The notes below the pieces were generated by a model, which made no database searches, was not told the DNA's origin, and saw nothing but the letters and a program-made list of their open reading frames with translations. A stretch of 64,000 nt of DNA from NCBI RefSeq assembly GCF_030297175.1, contig NZ_AP028070.1:2418001-2482000 (forward strand), in the 5' to 3' direction. Source of the DNA: Marinobacter sp. LA51 (GTDB lineage Bacteria; Pseudomonadota; Gammaproteobacteria; Pseudomonadales; Oleiphilaceae). Numbering within the stretch: the first letter of the stretch is position 1; every line of letters starts with the position of its first letter. The translations under genes were made by a program, and so were the position numbers. Positions 46,225-55,151 of the stretch are shown one piece after another.

Positions 46225-47014
46225 GCTGACGCTCCTTGATCGACCCTGTCCGCGTCAAAAGATCGTCAAGCAGTTTGGTGTAGGCTCGGACGCCGTGGGT
46301 GTTGGCATCCACGGCCGAGGGAACCATGCCAGCCTGGCTGGCGTCCCGGAATTTGGTGTCGACCGGTATCGCAAAGCGCCACAGCGTGTCCGGGTAAGTT
46401 TTCCGCAACAGGTTCAGACTCTTCACCGACGCCTGGGTACGGCGATCGTACAGAGTCGGAACAATGGTGTAGGCCAATTCGTTCTTCTGCGACCGCATGA
46501 TCATCTTCAGGGTATGCAACATACGCTCCAGACCCTTGATGGCGAGAAACTCAGTCTGTACCGGAATGACCAGGTGTTGAGCCGCAGCCAGGGCATTGAC
46601 CATCAGCACACCCAGTGACGGGGTATTGTCGAGAATGACGTAGTCGAAATCGTCCCACAACTGGGCCAGGGCCCGGGAGATAATCAGCCCCATGCCTTCA
46701 ACACCCACCATCCGACGCTCCAGCGTCGCCAGCGCGGTACTCGCGGGCAGCAGCGACAGGCCACGGCAGCTGGTTTCGGTGATGAGCTGGGCCGGCAGGC
46801 CTTCGGGCACCTTGCCCTGATGCTGGAACAAATCAAACACGCTGTGCGCGATGGTATCGGGATCGTAACCAAACCAGCTCGTCAGAGACCCGTGCGGATC
46901 CAGATCGACGACCAGCACCCGCTTGCCGCGCTCGGCGAGCATGCCGCCCAACGCCACCACGGATGTGGTTTTGCCAACACCACCTTTCTGATTGGCTACT
47001 GCCCAGATTCGCAC
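46217..47014 (-). CDS. parC: ParA-family ATPase for polar chemotaxis arrays (ParC-type)
   Basis: A 265-residue ParA/Soj ATPase; not the topoisomerase of the same name. A GTG at 47014 gives (M)RIWAVANQKGGVGKTTSVVALGGMLAERG, with GGAG 8 bases upstream. The longer frame to an ATG at 47119 is not convincing. The deviant Walker A KGGVGKTT and the segments VVDLDPHGSLTSWFGY and DYVILDNTPSLGVLMVNALAAA are intact. In Vibrio the homologue recruits ParP and the chemotaxis array to the old pole. It lies downstream of motD with 207 gene-free bases between. Confidence 0.88.
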   Translation of the reverse strand: MRIWAVANQKGGVGKTTSVVALGGMLAERGKRVLVVDLDPHGSLTSWFGYDPDTIAHSVFDLFQHQGKVPEGLPAQLITETSCRGLSLLPASTALATLERRMVGVEGMGLIISRALAQLWDDFDYVILDNTPSLGVLMVNALAAAQHLVIPVQTEFLAIKGLERMLHTLKMIMRSQKNELAYTIVPTLYDRRTQASVKSLNLLRKTYPDTLWRFAIPVDTKFRDASQAGMVPSAVDANTHGVRAYTKLLDDLLTRTGSIKERQHG

Positions 47015-47082
47015 GAATGTTTCTCCAAAGAAAACGCCATGGCAGCGGCGGTGAACGCTGCTGCATTCCGGTTTATCGGCCA

Positions 47083-47152
47083 CTTTCCCGGCAACTTGAA
47101 TACCGATGACTGACCGCAAACAGACTGCAGCGGCAATCGGTTGCCGGGAAAG
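47083..47152. repeat. 13-base inverted repeat upstream of parC
   Basis: CTTTCCCGGCAAC (47083-47095) and its exact complement GTTGCCGGGAAAG (47140-47152) are separated by 44 bases. The pair lies in the gap between motD and parC. No T tract follows, and the inner 44 bases show no ORF or strong structure. It may be an operator pair, a long-loop mRNA hairpin or a repeat element. Confidence 0.75.
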
Positions 47153-47221
47153 ATTACTGCCATGATTAAATACAGGAACCGTGCCAACGCTGCCATACGC
47201 ATGTGCCGCCGATCCGCGCTG

Positions 47222-47995
47222 TCAGCGCATGGCGCCACGGACACTGGCATCACGGGAAATCAACAGGACGACCCGGCGATTACGGCGACGCCCTTCGTCG
47301 GTGTCGTTGCGAGCAACCGGCTGGAACCGACCGTAACCGACTGCGGCCAACCGTTCGGGCTCAATGCCCTCCATCGATAACATGCGCACCACCGCCGCAG
47401 CCCGTGCTGCGGACAGCTCCCAGTTGGAGGGAAAACGCTGGCTACTGATGGGCCGGTCATCGGTGAACCCTTCGACCTTTACCGCGTTATCACGATTGCG
47501 CAGCACCTTGGCGATTTTCTCGATCACGGCAAAGGCATCGTAGTGCGGTTCGGCATCGCCGCTTCCAAACAGCAAGCTATTGGGAAGGTTCAGTTCCAGC
47601 CAGCGATCACTGGATTCCAGGGTGATAACCCCCTGGCTGATCAACTCTTCAAATTCCACGGCCAGCTGATCGGCCATGGCACTGAGCGCCCTGCTGCGCA
47701 GCTCGGCCTCACGCTCAGGGTTCCGGGGCGCTTCGGTGACGGGGGGAGGAATGACGACATCGCTGGCCGGCTGCTGGGGCTGATCGCCCACTTCAATCGG
47801 CTGGAAGGAACGCTGAGGCGCATTGAACACCCCGGTCAAGGTTTCCGAGAGCACCTTGTACTTACCCTGGTTCACCGAGGACACCGAATACATCACCACA
47901 AAAAAAGCGAACAGCAGTGTGATGAAATCCGCATAGGAAATCAGCCACCGCTCCTTGTTGTGAAGATCTTGCTGGGATTGCCTACGGCGTCGCAT
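47222..47995 (-). CDS. motD: Flagellar motor stator protein MotD
   Basis: A 257-residue MotB-type stator subunit. The ion-channel helix is WLISYADFITLLFAFFVVMYSVSSV with the conserved aspartate near residue 23. The OmpA-like peptidoglycan-binding domain has VKVEGFTDDRPIS and NWELSAARAAAVVRML. The MotC/MotD pair is the second stator set of Pseudomonas-type polar flagella. Whether H+ or Na+ drives it cannot be stated from this alone. It starts 18 bases after motC. Confidence 0.93.
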   Translation of the reverse strand: MRRRRQSQQDLHNKERWLISYADFITLLFAFFVVMYSVSSVNQGKYKVLSETLTGVFNAPQRSFQPIEVGDQPQQPASDVVIPPPVTEAPRNPEREAELRSRALSAMADQLAVEFEELISQGVITLESSDRWLELNLPNSLLFGSGDAEPHYDAFAVIEKIAKVLRNRDNAVKVEGFTDDRPISSQRFPSNWELSAARAAAVVRMLSMEGIEPERLAAVGYGRFQPVARNDTDEGRRRNRRVVLLISRDASVRGAMR

Positions 47996-48013
47996 ACGAT
48001 GCCCCGACCATGA

Positions 48014-48754
48014 CTACTGCAGGAAGCCCCGCAGTCGCATTTCGATGGATTTGGGGTTTTCCCCCTCGGCGATGGCAATGATGCCGTCGATCATCATGTC
48101 CTGGTAACGGGTTCGCTCCCGGACGATGCCGCGAAGCTTGTTGGCAACCGGGAAGAACAGGAGGTTAGCCAGCGCCACCCCGTAAATAGTGGCAACAAAG
48201 GCGGTGGCGATACCACTACCCAGGGATTGTGGATCTTCCAGATTGGTCATCACCTGAATCAGGCCCATGACCGCACCGATGATTCCGATAGTCGGTGAAT
48301 ACCCACCCATGGCTTCGAACACCTGGGCGGACTCCAGATCGCGCTGTTCCCGGGATTCCAGATCCACTTCCATGATGCCGCGAATAGTCTCGGTTTCAGC
48401 GCCGTCCACCAGCAACTGCAAGCCCTTGCGGGCAAACAGTTCAGGCTCGCGCTCAGCCAGGCCTTCCAGCCCGAGCAGACCCTGTTTGCGGGCCTTTACG
48501 CTCCAATCAATGACTTTGCCGATGCCGTCTTCCAAGCTGATGAACGGCGGCACCAGCACCCAGCGCACCTGCTGGAAAGCCCGTTTCAAAATCGGCCAGG
48601 AAGTTTGCAAAATGGTTGCTGCAAACGTTCCGCCAATCACGATCAGCGCCGCCGGCGCATTAAACAGGGAACTGAGCGCCCCACCCTCAAGCAGATTCCC
48701 CCCCAGAATGGCGGCAAACGCCAGTACTATGCCGAGGAGACTCAAAATATCCAT
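48014..48754 (-). CDS. motC: Flagellar motor stator protein MotC
   Basis: A 246-residue, four-helix MotA-type stator subunit. Features: MDILSLLGIVLAFAAILGGNLLEGG, the cytoplasmic loop with EREPELFARKGLQLLVDG and the torque-generating charged residues, then AMGGYSPTIGIIGAVMGLIQVM with the conserved proline, and GIATAFVATIYGVALANLLFFPVANKL. It overlaps cheB by one base and precedes motD. Normal length. Confidence 0.93.
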   Translation of the reverse strand: MDILSLLGIVLAFAAILGGNLLEGGALSSLFNAPAALIVIGGTFAATILQTSWPILKRAFQQVRWVLVPPFISLEDGIGKVIDWSVKARKQGLLGLEGLAEREPELFARKGLQLLVDGAETETIRGIMEVDLESREQRDLESAQVFEAMGGYSPTIGIIGAVMGLIQVMTNLEDPQSLGSGIATAFVATIYGVALANLLFFPVANKLRGIVRERTRYQDMMIDGIIAIAEGENPKSIEMRLRGFLQ

Positions 48755-49908
48755 CAGGAAACGCCTTCTACCAGCCGCGGCCCGATCTCGTCGAGCGACA
48801 GAATTTCATCACTGAGACCGGCTTTCGCCACCGCCATGGGCATTCCGTAGATAACCGAGGATTTTTCATCCTGGGACCAGACGTCAGAGCCACTCTGCTT
48901 CATCATCCGGCAGCCATCCTTACCGTCCGCACCCATGCCTGTGAGGATTACGCCCAAAGTCTTTCCAGGGAAACTGCGCGCCAGTGAGCCAAAGGTGACG
49001 TCGACACAGGGTTTGTAGTTCAGGCGTTCATCGCCAGGCAGGATACGGACCCGACCGCGGCCACCGCGATTTTCAATCATCATCTGCTTGCCACCGGGTG
49101 CCAATAACGCCAGGCCCGGCTTGAGCATGTCGCCGTCTTCGGCCTGGCGAACCTCAATCTGGCACAACTTGTTCAGACGCTCGGCAAAGGCCGGGGTAAA
49201 ACTGGCAGGCATGTGCTGAACCAGCACAATAGGCGCCGGGAAGGATGCGGGCAGAGTCGTCAACACCCGCTGCAGCGCTACCGGTCCGCCGGTGGAAGTT
49301 CCGATGCCGACCACCGTGTAGTGCTTGGCCGGGCCACGCCGATACGAGCGACGGCTGACCTCTGCCTCGACCGCCGCCTCTGGTGGACGCTGAGCCGATG
49401 CTGAGCGGGGTGTTGAAGATGACGGTGTGCGAGTGTGCGCTGCGGTGTTGTCCCGAGCAACTCCGGCGGCGGGCTTACTAACCGGCGCTGACGGAGGCCG
49501 GGCACCGGGCTGGCTGCGGGCAACGTCGAGAATACGATCAATCAGGATACGCTGGAGCTGACTGCCGTCGCGGGCAATTTCCTCGAAATTCTTCGGTAGG
49601 AAATCCACCGCCCCGGCTTCCAGTGCGTCCAGGGTTACCCGGGCGCCTTCGTAGGTGAGCGACGAGAACATCAGCACCGGTGTCGGGTGCTTTTTCATGA
49701 TTTCCCGGACTGCCGAAATGCCATCCATTACCGGCATCTCGTAATCCATGGTGATGACATCCGGCCGCAATTTTGCTGCCAGTTCGACACCTTCGCGGCC
49801 ATTGGTGGCCGCGCCTACTACCTTGATCTGGCCGGAGCCTGTCAGAATTTCCGTCAGCCGTTTGCGAAAGAAACCTGAATCATCCACGACCAGGACAGAA
49901 ACTGTCAT
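48754..49908 (-). CDS. cheB: Chemotaxis response regulator methylesterase CheB
   Basis: A 384-residue protein-glutamate methylesterase for receptor adaptation. The receiver domain carries VLVVDDSGFFRKRL and PDVITMDYEMPVMDGISA (phospho-Asp). A Ser/Pro/Ala-rich linker of about 55 residues follows. The catalytic domain has VGIGTSTGGPVALQRVL (nucleophile Ser), VLVQHMPASFTPAFAERL (His) and GVILTGMGADGKDG (Asp). AGGAGAA precedes the ATG. The linker is longer than in enterics, as in Pseudomonas. No cheR is in the window. Confidence 0.95.
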   Translation of the reverse strand: MTVSVLVVDDSGFFRKRLTEILTGSGQIKVVGAATNGREGVELAAKLRPDVITMDYEMPVMDGISAVREIMKKHPTPVLMFSSLTYEGARVTLDALEAGAVDFLPKNFEEIARDGSQLQRILIDRILDVARSQPGARPPSAPVSKPAAGVARDNTAAHTRTPSSSTPRSASAQRPPEAAVEAEVSRRSYRRGPAKHYTVVGIGTSTGGPVALQRVLTTLPASFPAPIVLVQHMPASFTPAFAERLNKLCQIEVRQAEDGDMLKPGLALLAPGGKQMMIENRGGRGRVRILPGDERLNYKPCVDVTFGSLARSFPGKTLGVILTGMGADGKDGCRMMKQSGSDVWSQDEKSSVIYGMPMAVAKAGLSDEILSLDEIGPRLVEGVS

Positions 49909-49955
49909 CCATTTCTCCTAACGAAGTCCGCTTCCACGTCCTAGCCGGACTGACC

Positions 49956-52091
49956 TCAACTGTAGTGTTGCAGCAGGCTGGGAACGTCAATAATCAGAGC
50001 AATACGGCCATCGCCCGTAATGGTGGCGCCCGCCATACCCGGGGTGCCCTGAAGCGCCCTGCCCAGCGGCTTGATGACCACTTCCTCCTGGCCCACCAGC
50101 TGATCCACCACAAAGCCCACTTGCTTGGTTCCCATGGCAACGATGACCACATGGGCATTGGCCGGCTCTTCCTGCCCTTTGCCCTTGCCCACCAACCAGC
50201 GTTTGATGTGGAACAGCGGGAACACCTTGTCCCGCACGACGATGCATTCGCGTCCGTCGACGATGTTGGTCTTGGTAAGATCCAGATGGAAGATTTCCAC
50301 CACGTTGACCAGCGGCAGCGCGAACGACTGGTCGCCGAGCATGATCATCAGGGTCGGCATGATCGCGAGGGTCAGCGGCACCTTGATGATGATCCGGGAG
50401 CCCTTGCCCAATTCCGAGACAATACTGATCTGGCCGTTGAGCTGGCCGATTTTGGTCTTGACCACGTCCATGCCAACACCACGACCAGAGACATCCGAAA
50501 TCTGCTCTTTGGTGGAAAAGCCGGCAGCGAAAATCAGATTGAAGCACTCGTTCTCGGTCAGGCGATCGGCGGCATCCTGTTCGTAAACACCCTTCTCAAC
50601 CGCCTTTCGACGCAGCACTTCAGGATCCATACCGGCACCATCGTCCTCGATGGACAGCAGGATATGGTCACCCTCCTGCTCGGCGGACAGAGTGACGGTG
50701 CCCTGGCGTGGTTTACCGGCCTTTTCACGAATGTCGGGCGCTTCGATACCGTGGTCCACCGAGTTTCGTACCAAGTGGACCAGCGGATCGGACAGGGCTT
50801 CTACCAGGTTCTTGTCCAGATCCGTGTCTTCGCCGTGCATGACGAGGTTCACTTCTTTTTTCAGGCTACGGGCCAGGTCCCGAACCACACGCGGGAAACG
50901 GCCAAACACTTTCTTGATTGGCTGCATGCGGGTTTGCATGACCGCCGCCTGCAGATCGGTGGTGACGACATCGAGATTTGAGACGGCTTTGTGCATATGC
51001 TCGTCTTCACTGGACGCACCCAGGCGCTGCAAGCGATTACGTACCAGCACCAGCTCACCCACCATGTTCATGATGTCGTCCAGGCGCTTGGTGTCCACGC
51101 GCACGGTAGTCTCTGCGACCGGGGACGTATCTCGGGCTGGCGCAGGGGCTGCTGAGGCCGCTGCCTTGGCTTCAGCCTTCTTCGGCTCGGCTTTCTTGGG
51201 CCCTGTTTTCTTTGGTTCACTCTTCGAAGCAACCGGCTTTGCCTTGGCAGGTTCCGCGGCCGGCGTTCCGGTTTCACCGGTGCCCGCTGCAGTTGGCGCG
51301 CCGCCTTTGCCATGCAAATCGTCCAGCAGTTTTTCGAACTCATCGTCAGTAATCAGATCGTCACCGGCGGCGTTCGATTGGCTGGCGCTGGCCGCAGCAC
51401 TGGTATCAGCTGCAGGCGCGGGCTCATCCGCGGCAACGGCACCGGCAAACTGGCCTTTGCCGTGGAGCTGATCCAGCAGGGCTTCGAATTCATCATCGGT
51501 GATGTCGTCATCGCCGGATCCACCGCCCGCAGCCGGCTCGGCCTTGACCGGATCATCAACAGTCGCGGGAGATTCTTGAGCGGCACTGCCATCCTGCAAC
51601 GCGTCCAGCAACTGCTCGAATTCTTCATCGGTAATATCGCCACCGTCTTCCGCCGATTGCGGCGTGACAGCGGGAGCTTCTTCCTGTGCAGGCGATTCGC
51701 CTGCGGGTTCAGCAAAGGCGTCGAGGGACGCAATGAGCTGGTCTGGGGCTGGCGTCAGCGTTTCGCCGTTTCGGACCTGGTCGAACATTGCGTTGACGTG
51801 GTCGAGGGTTTCAAGCACCACATCCATGAGTTCGGAGTCCACCTTGCGCTTATGGTTACGCAAGATGTCGAAAACGTTTTCAGCCGAGTGACAGCAATTA
51901 ACCAGAGCCTCAAGCTGCAGGAAGCCGGCACCACCCTTTACCGTGTGAAAGCCACGGAATATGGCGTTGAGCAGATCACTGTCATCAGGATTTCGCTCAA
52001 GATCTACCAACTGCTCTGACAGTTTTTCGAGAATCTCACCGGCTTCCACCAGGAAGTCCTGGAGAATCTCATCATCGGCATCAAACGCCAT
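49956..52091 (-). CDS. cheA: Chemotaxis histidine kinase CheA
   Basis: A 711-residue kinase. The P1 domain carries the phosphorylated His49 in GFHTVKGGAGFLQL. The region where P2 is expected is a long Ala/Pro/Lys-rich linker with three copies of an acidic motif ITDDEFExLLDxLHGKG (residues 153-163, 197-213 and 247-263). P3 dimerisation, P4 kinase (LVRNSVDHGIEAPDIREKAGK, DDGAGMD, SDVSGRGVGMDVVK) and the P5 CheW-like domain complete it. It feeds phosphate to CheY and CheB, encoded alongside. Confidence 0.96.
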   Translation of the reverse strand: MAFDADDEILQDFLVEAGEILEKLSEQLVDLERNPDDSDLLNAIFRGFHTVKGGAGFLQLEALVNCCHSAENVFDILRNHKRKVDSELMDVVLETLDHVNAMFDQVRNGETLTPAPDQLIASLDAFAEPAGESPAQEEAPAVTPQSAEDGGDITDEEFEQLLDALQDGSAAQESPATVDDPVKAEPAAGGGSGDDDITDDEFEALLDQLHGKGQFAGAVAADEPAPAADTSAAASASQSNAAGDDLITDDEFEKLLDDLHGKGGAPTAAGTGETGTPAAEPAKAKPVASKSEPKKTGPKKAEPKKAEAKAAASAAPAPARDTSPVAETTVRVDTKRLDDIMNMVGELVLVRNRLQRLGASSEDEHMHKAVSNLDVVTTDLQAAVMQTRMQPIKKVFGRFPRVVRDLARSLKKEVNLVMHGEDTDLDKNLVEALSDPLVHLVRNSVDHGIEAPDIREKAGKPRQGTVTLSAEQEGDHILLSIEDDGAGMDPEVLRRKAVEKGVYEQDAADRLTENECFNLIFAAGFSTKEQISDVSGRGVGMDVVKTKIGQLNGQISIVSELGKGSRIIIKVPLTLAIMPTLMIMLGDQSFALPLVNVVEIFHLDLTKTNIVDGRECIVVRDKVFPLFHIKRWLVGKGKGQEEPANAHVVIVAMGTKQVGFVVDQLVGQEEVVIKPLGRALQGTPGMAGATITGDGRIALIIDVPSLLQHYS

Positions 52092-52108
52092 GGGTAATCC
52101 TCATTAGT

Positions 52109-52903
52109 TCAGAAACCGAGACTGGACAGCAGATCATCAACGTCGTCCTGTCCCGACACTACATCTTCACGTTCTTCGGCCTTGATCTGCGGCCCTACAC
52201 CCTGCTCTGCCGAAACCTCAGTTTCATCAATCTTGTGCACGGTGCCAGTCAGCTGATCTACATGGCTGGCCATCACCACGAGGCTTAGCATCTGTTCTTC
52301 GACTTCTTTCACCAGCGCAGTGACCTTCTGAATCACCTGACCGGTCAGATCCTGGAAATCCTGGGCCAGCAGGATTTCAGACAGGCTGTTATACATGCTG
52401 TCGGCGTCGGCAGTCAGGCTGACGAAGAAGCGGTCAATCCGACCGTACAGCTCGCGGAATTCCGCTGGCTGCATCTCACGCCGACGCAGGCGCTGCCACT
52501 CGTCCCGGAGTTCCGTCGCTTCATTGCGGACCGCGTTTGCCACTGGCATGGTTTCTTCAACCAGGTCCATGGTGCGATTGGCAGCCTGGCTGGTCATCTG
52601 CACGACATATTCCAGGCGATCGGAGGCGTCGGTCATCTTCGACAGTGCTTCCTGCTGCTCCAAACTGCGCGGATCTATCTGGAAATTACGAATTGCCTCG
52701 TGAAGACTCCGGGTGAGGCGTCCAACCTCACGGTACAGGCTTTGGTCCCTGACCTCGCTGAGCTCGTTAATCACAGTCATTGCTTGAGCAAAATCGCCGG
52801 CCTGCACACTCTTGGCCAACTCCTCACTCTGACGCTGGAGCTTTTCAGTCACCTCCGGATCGAGGCTCCGATGGTTCGTATTGCTATCGCTCATAAGAGC
52901 CAT
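52109..52903 (-). CDS. cheZ: CheY phosphatase CheZ
   Basis: A 264-residue four-helix-bundle phosphatase that removes phosphate from CheY-P. The catalytic glutamine region is LLAQDFQDLTGQVIQKV near residue 170. The C-terminal CheY-binding peptide QDDVDDLLSSLGF is intact after a flexible linker. It lies between cheY (12-base gap) and cheA (17-base gap). All key elements are present. Confidence 0.95.
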   Translation of the reverse strand: MALMSDSNTNHRSLDPEVTEKLQRQSEELAKSVQAGDFAQAMTVINELSEVRDQSLYREVGRLTRSLHEAIRNFQIDPRSLEQQEALSKMTDASDRLEYVVQMTSQAANRTMDLVEETMPVANAVRNEATELRDEWQRLRRREMQPAEFRELYGRIDRFFVSLTADADSMYNSLSEILLAQDFQDLTGQVIQKVTALVKEVEEQMLSLVVMASHVDQLTGTVHKIDETEVSAEQGVGPQIKAEEREDVVSGQDDVDDLLSSLGF

Positions 52904-52914
52904 CCGACCTCTGG

Positions 52915-53298
52915 TTACTGAATACGTTCGAAGATTTTCTCAATCTTTTCTTTAAGCACCGCGGCCGTAAATGGCTTGACCACGTAGCCATTCACACCAG
53001 CCTGGGCGGCTGCGACAATCTGGTCGCGCTTGGCTTCCGCGGTCACCATCAGCACCGGCAGGGTCTTCAGGCTTTCGTCCGCGCGCACGGCTTTCAGCAG
53101 GTCAAAACCCGACATGCCCGGCATGTTCCAGTCCGTCACCAGAAAGTCGTACTTGCCGCTTTTCAGCATTGGCAGCGCAGAATTGCCGTCGTCAGCTTCA
53201 TCGGTGTTGCTGAACCCAAGATCGCGCAGCAGGTTCTTGATGATCCGTCGCATCGTGGAAAAATCATCCACGATCAGGATTTTCATGTTCTTGTCCAA
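52915..53298 (-). CDS. cheY: Chemotaxis response regulator CheY
   Basis: A 127-residue single receiver domain that binds the flagellar switch when phosphorylated. The acidic pair and phosphorylation site are seen in [14 protein letters not shown] and [17 protein letters not shown], with the conserved Thr/Lys in [13 protein letters not shown] and YVVKPFT. A 163-base gap from fliA lies upstream. I looked there for a sigma-28 promoter (TAAAG-N15-GCCGATAA) and saw none convincing. Confidence 0.97.
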   Translation of the reverse strand: MDKNMKILIVDDFSTMRRIIKNLLRDLGFSNTDEADDGNSALPMLKSGKYDFLVTDWNMPGMSGFDLLKAVRADESLKTLPVLMVTAEAKRDQIVAAAQAGVNGYVVKPFTAAVLKEKIEKIFERIQ

Positions 53299-53461
53299 AG
53301 GGACCTCCAGTTAGTCACACCCGGAATTCGTTTGACCGTTGAGCTCTAAACCTAACGGGCCGTCTTTTTTAACCACGTATTGTCTGATCTTTGATGACCA
53401 TGTAAAGCGCTGGTTACCAAAAACTACACAGCGCCATGAACCGGACACACGTTATTTGTCA

Positions 53462-54205
53462 TCATTCGTTGGCGTCTCGCTGCCAGTCGGACAGCCGACC
53501 GCGCAATCGCAGTGCGGCCTGGCTGTGAATCTGACTGACCCTGCTTTCGCTTACCCCGAGGACGGCGCCGATCTCTTTCAGGTTCAGCTCTTCCTGGTAA
53601 TACAGGCTCAGAACCAGCTTTTCGCGCTCCGGTAACTCCTCAATGGCGTGCGCCAGGTTGCGCCGGAAAGCGTCGGAAGCCAGTCCATCCAGAGGATTAT
53701 CACTGGTCTCTGCTTCTTCTATCGGCAGATCTCCGGATTCATTGAGCTCATCGAGGCTAAAAAGTCGTCCGCTGTTAGCGTCCGATAGCGAGGCATGATA
53801 TTCCGACAGCTCCATTCCCAGCTCTTCAGCGACTTCAGGGTCCTGAGCTTCCCGGCCTTTGCGGTCTTCCACGGCCTTGATCGCTTGAGAGATACGGCGG
53901 GCGTTACGGTGAACGGACCGGGGCACCCAGTCGCCCTTACGGATTTCATCCACCATGGCGCCACGGATGCGGATTCCGGCATAGGTTTCGAAGGTAGCGC
54001 CTTTTGCGGAACTATAGCGTTGGGCAGCCTCAAGCAGGCCAATCATGCCGGCCTGCATAAGGTCTTCCAACTGCACTGAGGCCGGCAGTCGGGCCATCAG
54101 GTGCAGCGCTATTTTCTTGACCAGCGGGGCCTGCTCTTCAATGAGACGGGCCTGACCCGAGGCGCCGGCCTGCTGGTAGATTCCCAGGTTATTCGTCAAT
54201 GTCAT
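53462..54205 (-). CDS. fliA: Flagellar sigma factor FliA (sigma-28)
   Basis: A 247-residue sigma-70-family factor for late flagellar and chemotaxis genes. Region 2 is seen in LMARLPASVQLEDLMQAGMIGLLEAAQRYSS and GATFETYAGIRIRGAMVDEIRKGDWVPRS. Region 4 is ELPEREKLVLSLYYQEELNLKEIGAVLGVSESRVSQIHSQA, the -35 binding helix-turn-helix. It is held by the anti-sigma FlgM, not encoded here. It follows fleN by 30 bases. Confidence 0.96.
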   Translation of the reverse strand: MTLTNNLGIYQQAGASGQARLIEEQAPLVKKIALHLMARLPASVQLEDLMQAGMIGLLEAAQRYSSAKGATFETYAGIRIRGAMVDEIRKGDWVPRSVHRNARRISQAIKAVEDRKGREAQDPEVAEELGMELSEYHASLSDANSGRLFSLDELNESGDLPIEEAETSDNPLDGLASDAFRRNLAHAIEELPEREKLVLSLYYQEELNLKEIGAVLGVSESRVSQIHSQAALRLRGRLSDWQRDANE

Positions 54206-54235
54206 GCATCCGGTGTTGTTTTGACTGGATCAGAT

Positions 54236-55048
54236 TCAGACTTCGACGAGCCGCTCCACAAAAAACTCGAGATGTCCCCGAGGAGAGGAAGGTAGCGGCC
54301 AGCTGTCTACTTTATCCGCCAGGGCCTTGATTGCCAGTGAGGCCTTGGCGCGGGGGTAGGCGTCCAGCACAGCGCGCTGGCGCTGCACCGATTTCTTGAC
54401 GGCCTCGTCGTAGGGCACCATGCCCACGTACTGCAGGGCAACATCAAGGAAACGTTCGGTGACCCGGGTCAGTTTATCGAACAGGTGACGTCCTTCCTGT
54501 TCGTTGCGCACCTGGTTCGCCAGAATGCGGAAACGGTTGGTGCCGTACTCCCGGTTCATCAGCTTGATGAGAGCGTAAGCATCCGTAATAGAGGTAGGTT
54601 CGTCGCATACCACGAACAGCAACTCCTGGGACGCGCGGAGGAAGCTGACGACTGACTCGGAAATGCCGGCGGCGGTATCAACGATCAACACGTCAATCTG
54701 ATCACTCAATTCACTGAAAGCGTTGATCAGGCCCGCGTGTTCCATGGGGCTCAGGTGGGTCATACGCTGGGTGCCGGATGAGGCCGGGACGATTTTGATG
54801 CCACCAGGGCCGTTCACCAGTACGTCCTTCAGGTCACATTCGCCTGAGAGCACATCCGAGATATTGCGATTGGAGGTAATGCCGAGCAGCACGTCGATGT
54901 TGGCCAAACCCAGGTCGGCATCCAGAATCACCACGCGACGGCCTTTCTGTGCGAGGGCGATACCGAGGTTGACCGACACGTTACTCTTGCCGACCCCACC
55001 CTTTCCACCAGATACCGCAATCACCTGTACCGGATTTGCTCTGCTCAT
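54236..55048 (-). CDS. fleN: Flagellar number regulator FleN (FlhG, MinD-like ATPase)
   Basis: A 270-residue MinD/ParA-type ATPase with deviant Walker A SGGKGGVGKSNVSVNLG and segments RRVVILDADLGLANIDVLLG and DVLIVDTAAGISESVVSF. In Pseudomonas FleN restrains FleQ and limits polar flagella to one. The C-terminus ends LEFFVERLVEV. It lies between flhF (103-base gap) and fliA. A distinct ParA-family gene (parC) further down handles chemotaxis arrays. Confidence 0.93.
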   Translation of the reverse strand: MSRANPVQVIAVSGGKGGVGKSNVSVNLGIALAQKGRRVVILDADLGLANIDVLLGITSNRNISDVLSGECDLKDVLVNGPGGIKIVPASSGTQRMTHLSPMEHAGLINAFSELSDQIDVLIVDTAAGISESVVSFLRASQELLFVVCDEPTSITDAYALIKLMNREYGTNRFRILANQVRNEQEGRHLFDKLTRVTERFLDVALQYVGMVPYDEAVKKSVQRQRAVLDAYPRAKASLAIKALADKVDSWPLPSSPRGHLEFFVERLVEV

Positions 55049-55151
55049 GTTGAATCTTGTCTCTCGCCAGTTTCGTCGAAGGCTCGTCTTACTAAACAGC
55101 GCCCGTTTTGCACGCCGGATACTCCATCATCCGATACAGGTGTCACAATAC

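Noticed and set aside
46217..47119. Longer ParA-type gene starting at the ATG at 47119
   Set aside because: The added 35 residues are not family-like, while a GTG at 47014 has a good ribosome site and the normal ParA N-terminus. The longer start would also run across the inverted repeat.
53335..53371. Terminator-like ACGGGCCGT plus T run near 53360
   Set aside because: The stem is only four pairs; too weak to call.
53299..53461. Sigma-28 promoter for cheY
   Set aside because: Neither TAAAG nor GCCGATAA with proper spacing was found on the minus strand; only loose matches.
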